From NCBI GenBank assembly GCA_026724425.1, contig JAIUCV010001088.1, forward strand, positions 1 to 64,000: 64,000 nt of DNA. The letters run 5' to 3'. The notes beneath the pieces are model-generated. The model was not told the origin of the DNA. It did not search any database and saw only the letters and a program-made list of their open reading frames with translations. The position numbers were made by a program, and so were the translations under genes. Shown one piece after another: positions 21,902 through 34,140 of the stretch. Source of the stretch: Erythrophleum ivorense. Lineage: Eukaryota; Streptophyta; Magnoliopsida; Fabales; Fabaceae. The number at the start of each line of letters is the position of its first letter. Position 1 is the first letter of the stretch.

Positions 21902-23843
21902 TCAGAAGTAATCAAACGACGCCGTTGACTGTAGTTTCTGTCTCCTGCTAGTTCTACTTCTGTTTCCCTTCACATGACCCAGCGGTGTCGTTTTCTGCCT
22001 CCTTAACCCTGGCACCTCCGGTGGCGTCATCATCCGTATCAACGCCAAGTTTAGCCCTTTGAAGAACGCGTGCTTCTTCACGTCAGCCGCGCCCCGCTTC
22101 GACCCGAGCCTCCGGGTCGGGTCCTTGTTCAACAACCCCGATATCAGGTCCCGCGCGTAGAGCTCAAGCGTGCTGGACGGCGTGGCCGTAGGAAACGTTA
22201 GGGGCTCCTTGATGATGCTTCGTAGCGTAGCCTCGTTCGATGGGGCTGCAAACGGTGTTCTGCCGTAGATGAGCTCGTAGATGAATATTCCAAAGGACCA
22301 CCAGTCGACGGCGTTGCCGTGAGAGTGGCCGGAGGCAACTTCCGGCGAGACGTACTCGTGAGTCCCAACAAAGGAGCATGACCGGGCGGACACCGGCTCG
22401 GCCACGAAGAGCCGGTTCGGTTGAAGCGTTTGGACCTTGCGTGACCGGAACACCCTGTTCGGGAGGCACGAGAATGGGCTAGAGTGCGGACGGGTGTAGG
22501 GTAATGCATCTGGGAACGCAGGATCTGGGGAGAAGTCAGGGGATTCAACGGCTGGAATTGCGTCGGAACACATCGAGAGATCGAAATCGGAGAGCATGAT
22601 GTGGCCGTCGGATCTAACTAACACGTTCTCAGGCTTCAGATCTCTGTATATGATTCCCAGCATGTGAAGGTACTCTAACGCCACGAGAACCTCAGCAGCA
22701 TAAAACCTGAAAAAGAATAATTCCCAGAAAAAAATTAATAAAAAAGAAGAATTTTCTCGGAAATGAAACAGATATCATTGAAAAGAAAAAAAAAATTCTG
22801 GAAAACATCATCTACTTCTCATGGATTGAATCAGAAGGCAAAATGTAGCGCCTGATCTAGTAATGTTGATCAGAGTGAGCAAGATTATTCAAATTTCTAA
22901 TAATGGAAAATTTTTTTCATTAGTGGAAATTTGCGGCTAAGTCAGATATATAATCCGAGAAAATCTCATATGTGGAACAATTAAAAATAGCAATGATATT
23001 GAGAAAATGGTTTTTCAAAAGAGAAAAATAAAAAAAAAATCAGTGAAGGGGACATTGCAGAGGTTATAGCAGGTGAGAAAATAACAAGGCGATAGCTGAA
23101 GCAGAAAAAAAAAATCAGAGACAGAAACAGAATGGTTCATGCTACGAGAGAAAACAAAATTTTGCATTACAATACGTTATCGTTTTGGAGGTTGTAGTTG
23201 TCGTTGTTGGTACCTACCTTGCAGAGGAGAGAGGGAATCGCTTCTGAGGCTGTCTGTGGCGTAGGGAGTGCAAGTCCCCACCGGAACAGAACTCCATGAC
23301 AATGCAAGAGAAATGGGAAGCCTCGAACTCGGCGTAGAGTGTAGGGAGGAAGGGGTGATCCAGCATCTTAAGAATCCTCCTCTCCATCTCCGCTCTCTCA
23401 GCCTTCTTCTTCAATGCTACCGCCTCTTTGTCCACCACCTTCATGGCGTAGAGGCAGCAACCGTCATCCTCGTCGTTGACAGCGACGTCGTATTCCTCGC
23501 CGGCGACGAACCGATCGTCATCGGCGGAGCTATTGTTGCGGAGGCGGCAGAGGTAGACGGTGCCGATATCGCCGGCACCGATGCGGCGGATGAGATGGAA
23601 GTCGCGGAAGGAGAGACCGGTCTTACGGCGGAACGTAGCTGAGCGGATGGCAGAGTAGGCGAAGTCCGACGACCGATGAGGCTTGAGAGAGAGGCTATCT
23701 GGCGAGGTAGGAAGGAGGTCAAAGGAAAGACGGCTGAAACTGGTGCTGCAAATGCTTTCGCCACTCATGGAACTACGCTGGGTTGAACTCAGAGCCTCGA
23801 AACTAAGCTCGGAATCACGACCACAACCACCACTCTCTAACAT
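21902..23843 (-). CDS. PID: PINOID-like AGCVIII serine/threonine protein kinase
   Basis: Two exons (23843-23218 and 22706-21902) join to 476 residues. The junction completes Ser-Ala-Arg-Phe-Tyr-Ala-Ala-Glu, as in Arabidopsis PINOID. The N-terminal STSFSRLSFD and LSLKPHRSSDFAY motifs are PINOID hallmarks. The glycine loop is at 89-96 (GAGDIGTV), the ATP lysine at 135, the HRD-equivalent YRDLKPEN at 229-236, and DFD (249-251) replaces DFG as in all AGCVIII kinases. A 70-residue insertion precedes GTHEYVSPE (323-331), and the protein ends in FDYF, the PDK1-docking PIF-type motif. PINOID phosphorylates the central loop of PIN carriers at the plasma membrane and directs auxin flow in organ formation. 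The frame is open upstream to a TTG at 23939, but the first ATG is at 23843, matching the start of the Arabidopsis protein. The APE motif reads SPE. WAG1/WAG2 are the closest alternatives, but the N-terminus favours PINOID. Confidence 0.95.
22707..23217 (-). other. single intron of the PINOID-like gene
   Basis: A 511-bp phase-2 intron with donor AAG|GTAGGT (exon ends at 23218) and acceptor TTTTTCAG|G (exon resumes at 22706). It is AT-rich with poly-pyrimidine stretches near the acceptor. Its position, splitting the codon for the Arg before Phe-Tyr-Ala-Ala-Glu, is the one I recall for the intron of the Arabidopsis PINOID gene. Confidence 0.92.
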
Positions 23844-24070
23844 GATAGAAGAGAAAGCTTCGGAACCCAACAAGCTCTCATAGAAACGAAAGGGTTCTGA
23901 AATTTGAGAATCGGAAACGAAAATTGGAAGATCAAACAAAAAGGTGCTTTGAATGCTTAGGTTGAAACTTGAAAGCGCGTTTATAGTAGTTGCAGGCTTT
24001 TATTTTAAAGTGATTTCTGAGCACAAAATTTTGAAAGAATCATCAATCCCTGTTCGTACGAAGACTTCAC

Positions 24071-24105
<35 letters not shown>

Positions 24106-24110
24106 CAGAG
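23844..24110 (-). promoter_or_regulatory. core promoter and 5' leader of the PINOID-like gene
   Basis: A TATAAA box on the minus strand lies at 23985-23980. This predicts transcription from about 23950 and a leader near 105 nt, consistent with translation starting at the ATG at 23843 and not at any upstream codon. A perfect (GA) tract at 24071-24097 (CT on the coding strand) sits just upstream, a common feature of plant core promoters. Confidence 0.65.
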
Positions 24111-24180
24111 AAGTGGGTTTTGGAGAAGAAGAAAGGGTGGTTATGTGGTATTTATGCTAAGGGCGTACGAACGAAGGAAA

Positions 24181-24350
24181 AACGTGGTGTAACGGGGAGG
24201 AGGGTGGCACGTGAGAGGGGAGGGGTTGCACGTGCCGGGGGTATAGTAGAACCTACAAGGCATAGGATTGTATTGGGTTTTGAATTTTTGACGAAAGTGA
24301 TGACGTGGGGGTGATGGCACGTGCGGGTAAAGGGGAGTCACGTGGCAGAG
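24181..24350 (-). promoter_or_regulatory. four G-boxes upstream of the PINOID-like gene
   Basis: Perfect palindromic CACGTG occurs at 24208-24213, 24229-24234, 24318-24323 and 24339-24344. TGACGTGG (24301-24308) and AACGTGG (24181-24187) lie nearby. G-boxes bind bHLH factors such as PIFs and bZIP factors. Both pairs have start-to-start spacing of 21 bp, two DNA helical turns, and the pairs are exactly 110 bp apart. The flanks also match (GGCACGTG, then AGGGG, then CACGTG), so one pair probably arose by duplication of the other. Confidence 0.75.
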
Positions 24351-24444
24351 GTTGCTTTGGAGCATAGCTTAAGCTTTGAGAAACTACTGGTGCTACTGGG
24401 CGTGTGGTGCAGGGTGAAGGAGGAAGCTTTATCTGCAATTTTTA

Positions 24445-25740
24445 CTGATCGCAATGACAGAAAAGCTCCTGTAACATTTCAGTAAACCCTGCCATGGTCA
24501 ACCCTAATCTGACCAAGTAATTAAAAAAAAAAAAAGACTAGACTCAATATAAAAATTACAAATATTGTATGACATTAATTTGAAAGTTTAAATCTTTAAT
24601 CTATCATACATGAACATTAACTTAGATTAATAAGTATGAATTTGGGTAGAGAATGCAAAACCGATTCACTGACCATATGAAATTAATTACACCTATGGTT
24701 AAAAAAATATTTTAATGACCAAACAAATAAAATTGACACTTCTTTCAAAATTTCTCTTTTTTTGTGACAACAAAATTTAAACTGATTTCCTCTAGTATTG
24801 TTGAGAATTTAAAAGAAAAAAAAAAAAAAGAGACGTTAGTGAGTTTCTCTTTTTCCCTCTATCTCATCCTCTTTTTGTCCTTTTCTAAATTTATGTTATG
24901 TATTTAGAAAAAAAAAACAGAGAATTCTATGACTTTAACTTTCAACAATTTTTTTGTTCTAATTAAATGCAGGAGTAATGTATATTTTATGAATTCTCAT
25001 CTGTATATTTCCATTCAATTCATCCTCAAGGTGGCATATCTATGCTAATGAACTTTTGCCCAAACACCATTATAAAAATAAATAAATTTAGTTTGCACAA
25101 GATAAATAAATCCACTAATTAAAATTGAGACTCAATTACAAAACATTATTTAATATTTACAATTTTTATAAAGGGTATAATTTAAAAAAAAACTGATTCA
25201 ACCTTATGTTCTATCACATAACAATCGGAATCACCTATAGAAAGTTCATCAAAAAAAAAAGTATCACCTACAGAAAAACATCAGCAATAAAAAAAAAATT
25301 AAAAAAAAAAGAGAAAAAAGAAGGAAAGAAAACAAGAACAGTGGGTAAAAGATAATTATTTAAGAAACAAGAGCCACAAATTGCGTGTTTGGAATCAAGC
25401 TATAAGAGTGTTCATATACAGTCTAATCAAATGAAAAGAGAGAGAGAGTACTGAATTATGAATGACAATATATATATATAATGCCTGTAGATGCAGAGAC
25501 ACGGTGAGTGACAATGTTGAACCAAATATGCCCATCGCAGATTCTCACTCAACGTAACTATTCAACAAATTAGCTTTTTCTGGCTTCCCACGCTCCAATG
25601 TAATAATGCTGTGTTTGTGTCCAACCAAAGTAGTAACCATATATAGGCGGTATATTCCCAAAATTTACTGGTTTCTGTGTGAATATGATCACATGAGGAT
25701 GAAAAATAAAATAAAAAATTATATTTAAAAATGTTGAGTT
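24445..25740. other. intergenic AT-rich DNA
   Basis: Homopolymer A runs and AT filler; a mixed patch lies at 25490-25690. No coding or RNA gene is supportable. Confidence 0.5.
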
Positions 25741-25749
25741 AAAAATATT

Positions 25750-26410
25750 TATATTAAAACATTTTTAAATTTAAAATTATTTTAAAATATTTAAAATAAA
25801 AGATTTAAAATACATAAAAAATTATATATAAAAAATCTGAAGTTACAATTTTTAGTTTTGAGATTTTTTTAAAATTTAAAAATTTTTAATATAAATATCT
25901 TCAATTTAAAATCTTTAAATATATTTTTTTAAAAAAAATAAAGCTTGACCTAGGATTGAGATGTTTTTAAAAAATATTTTTCAAATTTACATTTGAATTA
26001 TATATATATATATATATATTAATCTAATATAATAAAAAATAATATAAAAGTACTCAAAAGATATTTTATGTGTCCTGCATTGTATTAAAAGATTTTAGAT
26101 TTTGAAAATTTATTCTTAAAATTTTAAAAATAAAAAATTTAAGTTACACAAGAAAGTTATCCCTAAAGATCTTAAGTTGAAATTTTTAATTTTTAAAAAT
26201 TTTAAAATAAATTTAAAATCTTTTAGTATAAATATCTTCAATTTAAAGTTTTAATTAAAGATTTTTCAAAAATAAAGCTCAATGTAGGATTGAAATATTT
26301 TTAAAATTTGAGTTTACATTTGAATTATATATATATATATATATATTCACTGAATATAATAAAAAATAATATAAAAGTACTCAAAAGATATTTTATGTGT
26401 TTTGAATTAT
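25750..26410. repeat. tandem duplication, period 328 bp, two copies
   Basis: The string AGTACTCAAAAGATATTTTA recurs 328 bp apart (about 26049 and 26377). Upstream of it both copies contain ATAAATATCTTCAATTTAAA, an AATAAAGCT word, a GGATTGA word, ACATTTGAATT and an (AT) microsatellite (25998-26019 and about 26324-26346). The copies differ by substitutions and small indels, so the event is not recent. No coding content. Confidence 0.75.
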
Positions 26411-29400
26411 ATTAATGATTTTTTGAGCTATTTTATTTTTTATACATGAATTTTGAATAAATAGCCCTCAATTTGAGAAAAATATATTTATTTTAAAATT
26501 TTTCTAAGTAAATGATTTTAAAAATTTAAGGATTTAATAAAATAAAATAAAATGTAAGTTAATCATTATAAATTTAAAATAAAAAAATTTATGTAATTGT
26601 GTAAATCCAAAAATAAAAATAAATAAATGTAATATTGTGACCCACCCCCACCCATAAGTATGGCACTAAATAAGAGCAAGGGATGGACGCAGCTAGCAAG
26701 TAGGACCAATTTTGGGGGTACGGCGTATACACATAGGGTTGCCTCTGACCCTTGGGCCTGAGCCCCTTTTAAATCTTGAAAAAGCTTAGCCACTGCATGC
26801 ATGCCATGGGAATCTTGCCGTTTGGGTATTATTTCACTCACTTTAGCCCTATCAATATTCTTTCTTCCTTCTCCATAGGACCACCCATCTCTCTCTCTCT
26901 CTCTCTCTCTCTTTTTAATTTTTGTTTTTTCCTCTTTCTTTCTTTTCCCTTTTTATATATTACAACTAGAAACACAACTTAATTTTATCTCTTTCTGTCT
27001 CTCACTTAAAAAAAACAAAATTTAATAATATTGATCATTTGCAAGAACAGTAAAGAAACAAAATATGCTACATCATTTAGGAGGGTAAACTGGGAAGCAA
27101 ATTCTCTGTCTGCTAAATGAAAAAATTATTTTCATTTTATGTTTTTTTCAAAATTTAAAAAATATCAAAATAAAAAATAGATGATAAAAATAAAAAAATA
27201 AAAAAATTTAAAATGTAGATCATCTAAAGCAAATCTAAATAATTTAAATCTGTTTTTGTGCACACTATATCACAATTTTAATTTTTCAGAGCTTTTCTCA
27301 ATGCTAATTGGGTGGGACTTAGCCTGTTTAGTACACAAAAAAATTAAGTATAAAAATAAAAATGAAAAGAAAAAAGTGATTTTATAAAAAAAAAGACCTA
27401 AGTGCCTCTACTTTTAATTATTGAAAAATAATTAAATAATGATTAATAGACAATATTGAATAATGATTAAAAAATAATTATAAAAATAAAATAAATATTT
27501 TATCCAATTTTCTATTTCCATTTCTCTTTCCCACCCTTATTAAACTTTTTTAGAGGAATGACTTCCCTTAAATCAAAATATATAAGTATGTTCTTGATTT
27601 TTTGTAAAATTATGAAATTTATTTATACTAATTTTTAAAAATTTTGGACTCATGATTCAATTAATTTTTATATGCTAAATTTGCCTTTTAAAAAATTGAT
27701 GATAGTTTAATTAATTATAAAGGAAAAAAGTTTATTCATACTTATTATATATAAAATAAAACTTAAATATATCTAATGGAATAATTCAATGTGTTATTAG
27801 ACAACTATCCTTCTCAATTCGTTTCATATTATCAAATATCAACAAACTTTGTTATTAATATATATCATCCTATTAATTTTGAAACGGTTAGTACCTGATT
27901 TAAAAATATTTTAATATGATTATCGTTAACATAAGAAATATATATATATATATATATATAAAGCAAAATAACTGTTCTCAGGCAGGCCACGATGCGTGAA
28001 GCCGTTTTCATTAAAAGATTAGACCAATAATGCTACGGAAAAAGGTAGGGCAATTATTTTTGTGGTCCTATTTTTTCTTTTTAAACTTTTGCATGACGAT
28101 TTTGATAAGTCATAAGTAACAAATAATGCTATAGTAGTATTGTCCTCCAATATTAGGGTCCATAGTCGCAGACCTTGACAACATAAAGGCCATATATTTG
28201 ATACTGACCTTATAATTTCTGATTTATCAAAAATTTTATAATCATGTGAATTAAAAAAACACACAATTTACATATATATATTTTTATTATAAGCAAAATA
28301 AATCCTAGATAATTATTATTAAGAATGTGAAAAAGATTTTTTTTTAATTTTCAAATATTGGCATGTTAGATTAAAAATATTGCCAACATTATGAATAAGA
28401 AAAATATATTGAACGAAAAATAGCTTTCTTATATTTATATATAAAAAATGTCATATAATTAATTACATCACAAATTCATAATAACAATCACTAATATGTC
28501 TGCCTTAAATAATCAGACGCCATATTTTAGAACATATTTAGAAAAAAAAAACTTTTATACAAATAAAGCTTATTTAATAATGAGTTATCATCAAGGGTCT
28601 TAACTCTTAAGAAAATATGAATTTATTAGTGGGATTTCTATGTTTATAACCTTATTTTTTTTCTTTTTTTTCTTTTTTGGAAGGAATATGTCTGACTAGG
28701 TAGACTTCACTGAGGGAATAGAAGAGAGTAAGAGATAATGAATTAGAATAATTAATTACATAGAATATATATTTATTATATGAACAAAGATTTCAATATT
28801 AATTGAGTCTCCATAATTAATTAACATTAAATCAAAGAAGTTTATAATTAGAAAGATTCATTCTTATATACAAAAATAAGTGGATCAACCCAATCACAAA
28901 TATGCTTGCATGTGAATTTTTTTTTCAAATGTATATTACATGCTTATATAATAATAATAATAATAATAAATCTAAAAACAAAAGTTAGGTAACGTAGCTT
29001 TTAAATACTTGCCATTAGGTAATTCAATAAAAAAGAATATAATTAAATATTTTTTACACTATAATATTATGTAATTCACCAAAATAGTGAAAATAAATTA
29101 GAATCTGTTTCCCAGCTTGTTTAACTCACAGGCTAATATGAATAAGTAAGAATTCATATTTTTTATAAATTGCTTAATAAAGGGGTCGACCTGTCTTGAT
29201 TTATTTATGTCTTATCCAATAGAAATTTACCTAATTTTTGTTTATCAATTTTTAACTATAAATTGAATACATCTAAACAATTTAAGCAATCAAGCGGACA
29301 ATGATGGAATTGGAATTAAGAGCATGCCCGTTAAATATCTTGTCAATGAAGATAGGGAAAGCAACGTAGGCAACAAAAAGCAGACAGATTAGATTGATAC

Positions 29401-31360
29401 TAAGTATTGAGATGGCCCCTAAAAAAAAAAAAAACAGTGCATGCATGGGATGTTATGCAGATTGGAAGCAACAGGGTGGGATGAGCAAGAGAGGGTCCCT
29501 CCACTTGAAGAAAGCTATTTGTTGGGTCCCAAATGGAAAACAACACTTCTTTAAATGTTCTCTTGCATGATTTTTTGCATTATTTCACACTTTTGTTTTG
29601 AGGAGAGATTGAGAAGAAATTAATTAAATTTAATTGATTCACATATAAAACACACACACATGCAAAGGCCAAAGGGACGAAGGGACCCATGACGGTTTGG
29701 ATGGGAATTGTGTCTTGGAAAGGAACAGCAAAAAGTGCAGTATGGTGGAATTGTTTGTGCCATTGGGGCCATCCCTTTTTTAAAGAAAAAGGGGGGAAAA
29801 AAGGAAAATTCTTCTTCTTCTTCTTCAAAGGGCCAACCCCAAGACACTCGTATTCATGAGCTTTGTTAGTTTGTGAAGTTCATGACAAATTTTTCAACCA
29901 CCATGAAAGTTACCAAACTCTAACTGTTTACTCACGTGACCGTACACTATTTATGAATTCCTTATTAAATAATTACAAGAATGTCATAATCGAACGATTA
30001 CATTTGAATAATTCATATGTACTCTGTCTAGTTAGTATTATCAACTGTTAACATAAATTTAAATATTTTGATGTAATTGACTAATGTTGTCATCGAATAG
30101 ATAGAAGATCAGTACATTTTATTTTATTTGTACAAAAAAGAGATTTTTTGGGTACATTTTAGATTTTTTTTTATGCAAGGGTATAAAACAAACAGGAAAA
30201 AAGAAACAAAAATTAAGGGAAAAAAAATCTAACGAGCTAACCCGAAAACCAAGTAATTAAAAAGCTAAATTGGGAAGGAGGAGTTTCCTTTCTTATACGG
30301 CCTTTTGCTCCTTAAGAGAAATTTGGTCAGCCATCCATAACATTATTAACATCTCTAGGGACTAGGGTTTTCTTCTAATTAACTTCTTCTCCATGTTTAT
30401 TTACCCAAGGTTCTCCTTTTAAGCTGGAAAGGCGAGTGCAAGGTCCGACTTTATGTTTTCTTTTTGACCCCAGCATGTCACTTGAAAGTGAATCTTCCAT
30501 ATAGGACGTTGCCCTAGAGAAAAAAACTTGGAAGTTGTAGAGAAACGAATGAGAAAAGTATTTTGGTAAAGCTTCTCCTTTTTATGTTATATCAATCACT
30601 TCAAAATTTGGATATATTGACGATCTCTCTTCTTCCAGATTCCATAGATTTTTCATGATATGAGAAATTAAGGAGATCCCTTCCTAAATCTATGAATCTT
30701 CAATGATAATAGTGTCGTATGTCTTCTTCACCCTCGTCATATATATCAGAGTTGGGGGAATTAACAACAGCCATTAGTAATGATTTGATAAGATGATAAG
30801 AAATATTTAGACGGGGTTGTGATTAAAACGGAACTTAATAGCAATCAGAGTAATCCTAACCAAAATTTCTATAAAACATTGTCACAGATGCTAGACTTTG
30901 TAGATGATGCTCTAACATGATTGATTGCCAAAAGAGTGAAAAGACACGGGGAGATGCTACGTTGAACCCATAGGCAAGCTCAAAAATTGATCAATCAGGC
31001 TACACCAAACGAGACTCCACAAATCTGGGAGAAGATCAGAACATCAAGGGTCGGAAGAGACGATCGAATGCTGCCGTAGGAAACCAATGAAGTGATGAGG
31101 CTATACATCGACAACAACTCATAAACCCTAGAGTATGAGGGGAGCACCCGGGCAGAGAATCGAGAAGGACTTTCTTTTTTCCCTGAACATATGAGTATAT
31201 AGTCATTCTCGTTACAGAATAGAGGTTTGAATTTCTTGGTAATTAACTACATTTTAGGTACCTCAAAATATATTTCACAAGCCAATTGTTTATATGGGAA
31301 ATCAAATGAGCTAGATTTGGATTAATCTTTCCTGTGCTTTTTAGGAAAAGGGTCCATTCG
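26411..31360. other. intergenic, gene desert with small GC-richer patches
   Basis: A (CT) microsatellite lies at about 26888-26912 and an (AT) one at 27938-27961. Patches of mixed composition are at 26640-26880, 29420-29860 and 30860-31170. The last has several 40-60-codon stretches in different frames but no recognisable protein. I see no supportable gene. Confidence 0.45.
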
Positions 31361-34140
31361 ACTTACCACAAAAAAAGTAGAGTTTAGGACCAGGGTCTTA
31401 TAACCATAGTTAAAATAAGTATGGCCAAAATACATATTAACTATAGATAATATAACTATAATTGTGATAAAGATTAACCATAATTATATTATAACTGTGA
31501 TTAAACTTTGTATTTGACCACAATTAACCACAATTATGTAGTAACTGTGGTCAAACACTTCTTCTCTTGACCATGATTGTATAACCATGGTCAAGAGAAA
31601 AACTTAACCGCGATTATTGCAATAATCATGGTTAAACCACAACTTTCATAACTATGGTTAAACCAAAAAAAGGCCTAATCATAGTTATGGTAAGCCGTAA
31701 TTAAGCTCACTTAGTGGCTTGACTATGGGTCTTTAAAAAACTGTGATTAAATTTTTGGTTTAACCATGATTTTAAAAAACCGTGGTTAAACCATCCCCCT
31801 TTTATTTTCCATTGTATTAGATCTGCTAGTCTTCATTTTTGTAGTCTTCATCTTTCATCTTTTGCAACTCAACACGTCTATCTTATCCCTCTTGGAGATC
31901 AAGCTATTTTCAATATCCCTCTTGCATCTTTGTCATCCTCCTTATCTACATGGCCTTCTATACCATTTCTATAAGTTTCTTTTTCATTTTTAGTAGCCCA
32001 TTATTCAACATTTTCATGCTAGGTAGTTCTAAATTTTTTTTTGGCTTGATTGTTCAAAATATAAATAAAATTTATTTTATTACAATGGCAAAATTTTTAC
32101 TATTTGAAATTTTATTTTTGGTTATTTTATTTTATTTTTATTAGTGTAGAGTTATATTATCTTGGTGTTGAAATTTTTTTGGCTTTATTGTTGAAAATAT
32201 GAATCAAATTTGTTTCATTAAATTTTTTATTTTAATGGTATAGAGTTTTATTATCTTTTTAATTTTTTTCATTGTGACTAGTGTTTAAGTCTACGTATAC
32301 TTACTTGAACCAATTTACCTTTCTAATTTGCTAAAAGATAAACTATCAACACAAAAATTAAAATATTCAAAAGATTTTTTTATTTAACTTTAAAAAAAAT
32401 CAGTATAAGTAAAATAATTATAGGAGACAAAAGCTTTATTGGGCTTAGAAAATAATTTAGGAAAATGCTATATTTTCTTATCAATATAATTTGAAGGAAT
32501 TATCTAGTGATTATAAAAGTGTAATATTTTATTTTAACAACTTGTCTAAAAAATTGAAATCGACATTTTAAAAAAATTATTTTTTAAAAATATATCATAC
32601 AAATATATAGAATATATCCTAAAGATTATTTTAGAAGGGATTAAGTTTATAATAATGCAACAAAAATTATTAATATAAGTTTAACACTTTTGAATAGTAT
32701 TTAAAAAATAGAATTTAAATGTATTAAATTCACATGGGAAATGCACAAAAAATTTAGATAACATAAAAAACAAAAAAAAAAGGAATGAGTGACATGGGTG
32801 GTGAATTAGTTTAAATTCACATGTGGATTATTGTCCATAAATATGATGGTAAATCTTATGTCAATAATGAAGCTAAAACTGTTTGCATAAGTATTTGAAT
32901 GACAAGGATGTTGACTTTTGATTTTGTTAAAAGCCTTTATTTTTTAACTAATTTATTATCTTTATTTGAATTTACAAGAACAAATTATAATGTTTCAAAC
33001 TAAGGATTCTTTCTCAAGAAAGAAATTTCGAATAATGACTCATTGGCTCGAGTCTTGGCAAGCAAATAGCACTATGGTCAAGTTCAAAGAATGAGATTTA
33101 GTGTTTGTCCATTTCAAGTATTTGAATGTTAGGCTCATGAGAGTTTATATAAACTTTTTTACTCAAAATTGCAAAATGAAGTCACTCAACTTAAAACAAA
33201 AATAGCTAAAAAAGACAAACGACAATGATAAATAGAGGCTAAAAATGCTGTAATTGCTGAGCGACAATGACAAATAAAAGTAATTGTGGCTTTTATATTC
33301 CAAAATTTTTAAAATACATTACCACCAAAGCTTGTAGCTTTAAAAGCTCAAGGAGTAATTTTCCAAATTTGTATTCTAATTATAGCCATACAAATGAATC
33401 TTAACTAATAATATTTTTTTAAAAATTTTATGGACCAAGTGATTGGGACAGTAAACACCAATCTACTAATGATAATTATTTTTCATAAGAATGGACATAT
33501 TGTTTAAATAGACTTTATAATTATATTACCTATTTCTAAATTAATAGAACATGAATTTATTTTTAATTTTAATAATATTATGATTGTTGTTATTGAAAGT
33601 TAGTTCTTATTATTGATATGTTTTTGAAAATTGTTATTGGCAATTAGTTGTTGAATATATTAGTTAAAATTTATTACTATAAGTTTATGACAAAAAAAAA
33701 ATTGATTATCACAATTTGTATTAAAAAAAGTCAGCCAAACATGTCCTAGCCATGGTTCATAATTGTGGCTAGGACTTGTTTTAGCCTAGTTTAGCAACAA
33801 TTCATTGAAATTATAACTAAGACAAGTTTAATCATTATTTACTGTAATCATAGTTAAGTGACAAGTTTGATCACAGTTCACTGTAACCATGGTTAAGTTT
33901 AGCCATGGTTTACTATAACTATGGCTAAGACAAAACTTAGCCACAATTATAATAAACAATAGATAAGTCCTATCTTATCTATAGACTTATCAATGATTTT
34001 AAAAAATTGTAGTTAAATCCTTTTCTACAAATGGCTTAATCACAAATATCTTAACAATAGCTAAAAATTTAAACTATAGTTATAACTATAGTTAAAGCCA
34101 TTAAAAAATTGTGACTCAACCCTTTTTTTTTTTGGTAATA
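31361..34140. mobile_element. non-autonomous CACTA-type element (degenerate)
   Basis: Both ends carry dense arrays of a 10-13-bp motif. In the left array (about 31400-31800) it is mostly AACCATGGTTAA-like, with a dozen or more variants in both orientations. In the right array (about 33735-34120) it is mostly TAGCCATGGCTAA/AACCATGGTTAAG-like. Subterminal arrays of this kind are the transposase-binding regions of En/Spm (CACTA) elements. The outer ends, ACTTACCACAAAAAAAG on the left and TATTACCAAAAAAAAAAGG on the right (reverse complement), resemble each other and a worn CACTACCA-A-rich terminus. The 1.9-kb interior is AT-rich without transposase, so it would depend on an autonomous partner. 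Exact ends and the 3-bp target duplication are not certain. Confidence 0.6.

Noticed and set aside
22164..22548. Long open frames (100-116 codons) overlapping the kinase exons in other frames.
   Set aside because: They lie inside well-supported PINOID coding sequence and owe their openness to its G+C-rich codons.
23441..23883. Plus- and minus-strand frames overlapping PINOID exon 1, some over 100 codons.
   Set aside because: Shadows of the real coding frame; the translations are low-complexity Ala/Ser or Glu/Val-rich.
23844..23939. A 32-residue N-terminal extension of the PINOID frame.
   Set aside because: It begins with TTG, has no in-frame ATG, and lies in the predicted 5' leader just after the TATA box.
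29580..29847. Minus-strand frames with Lys/Glu runs at the start.
   Set aside because: The runs come from a simple CTT repeat; there is no family match and no gene context.
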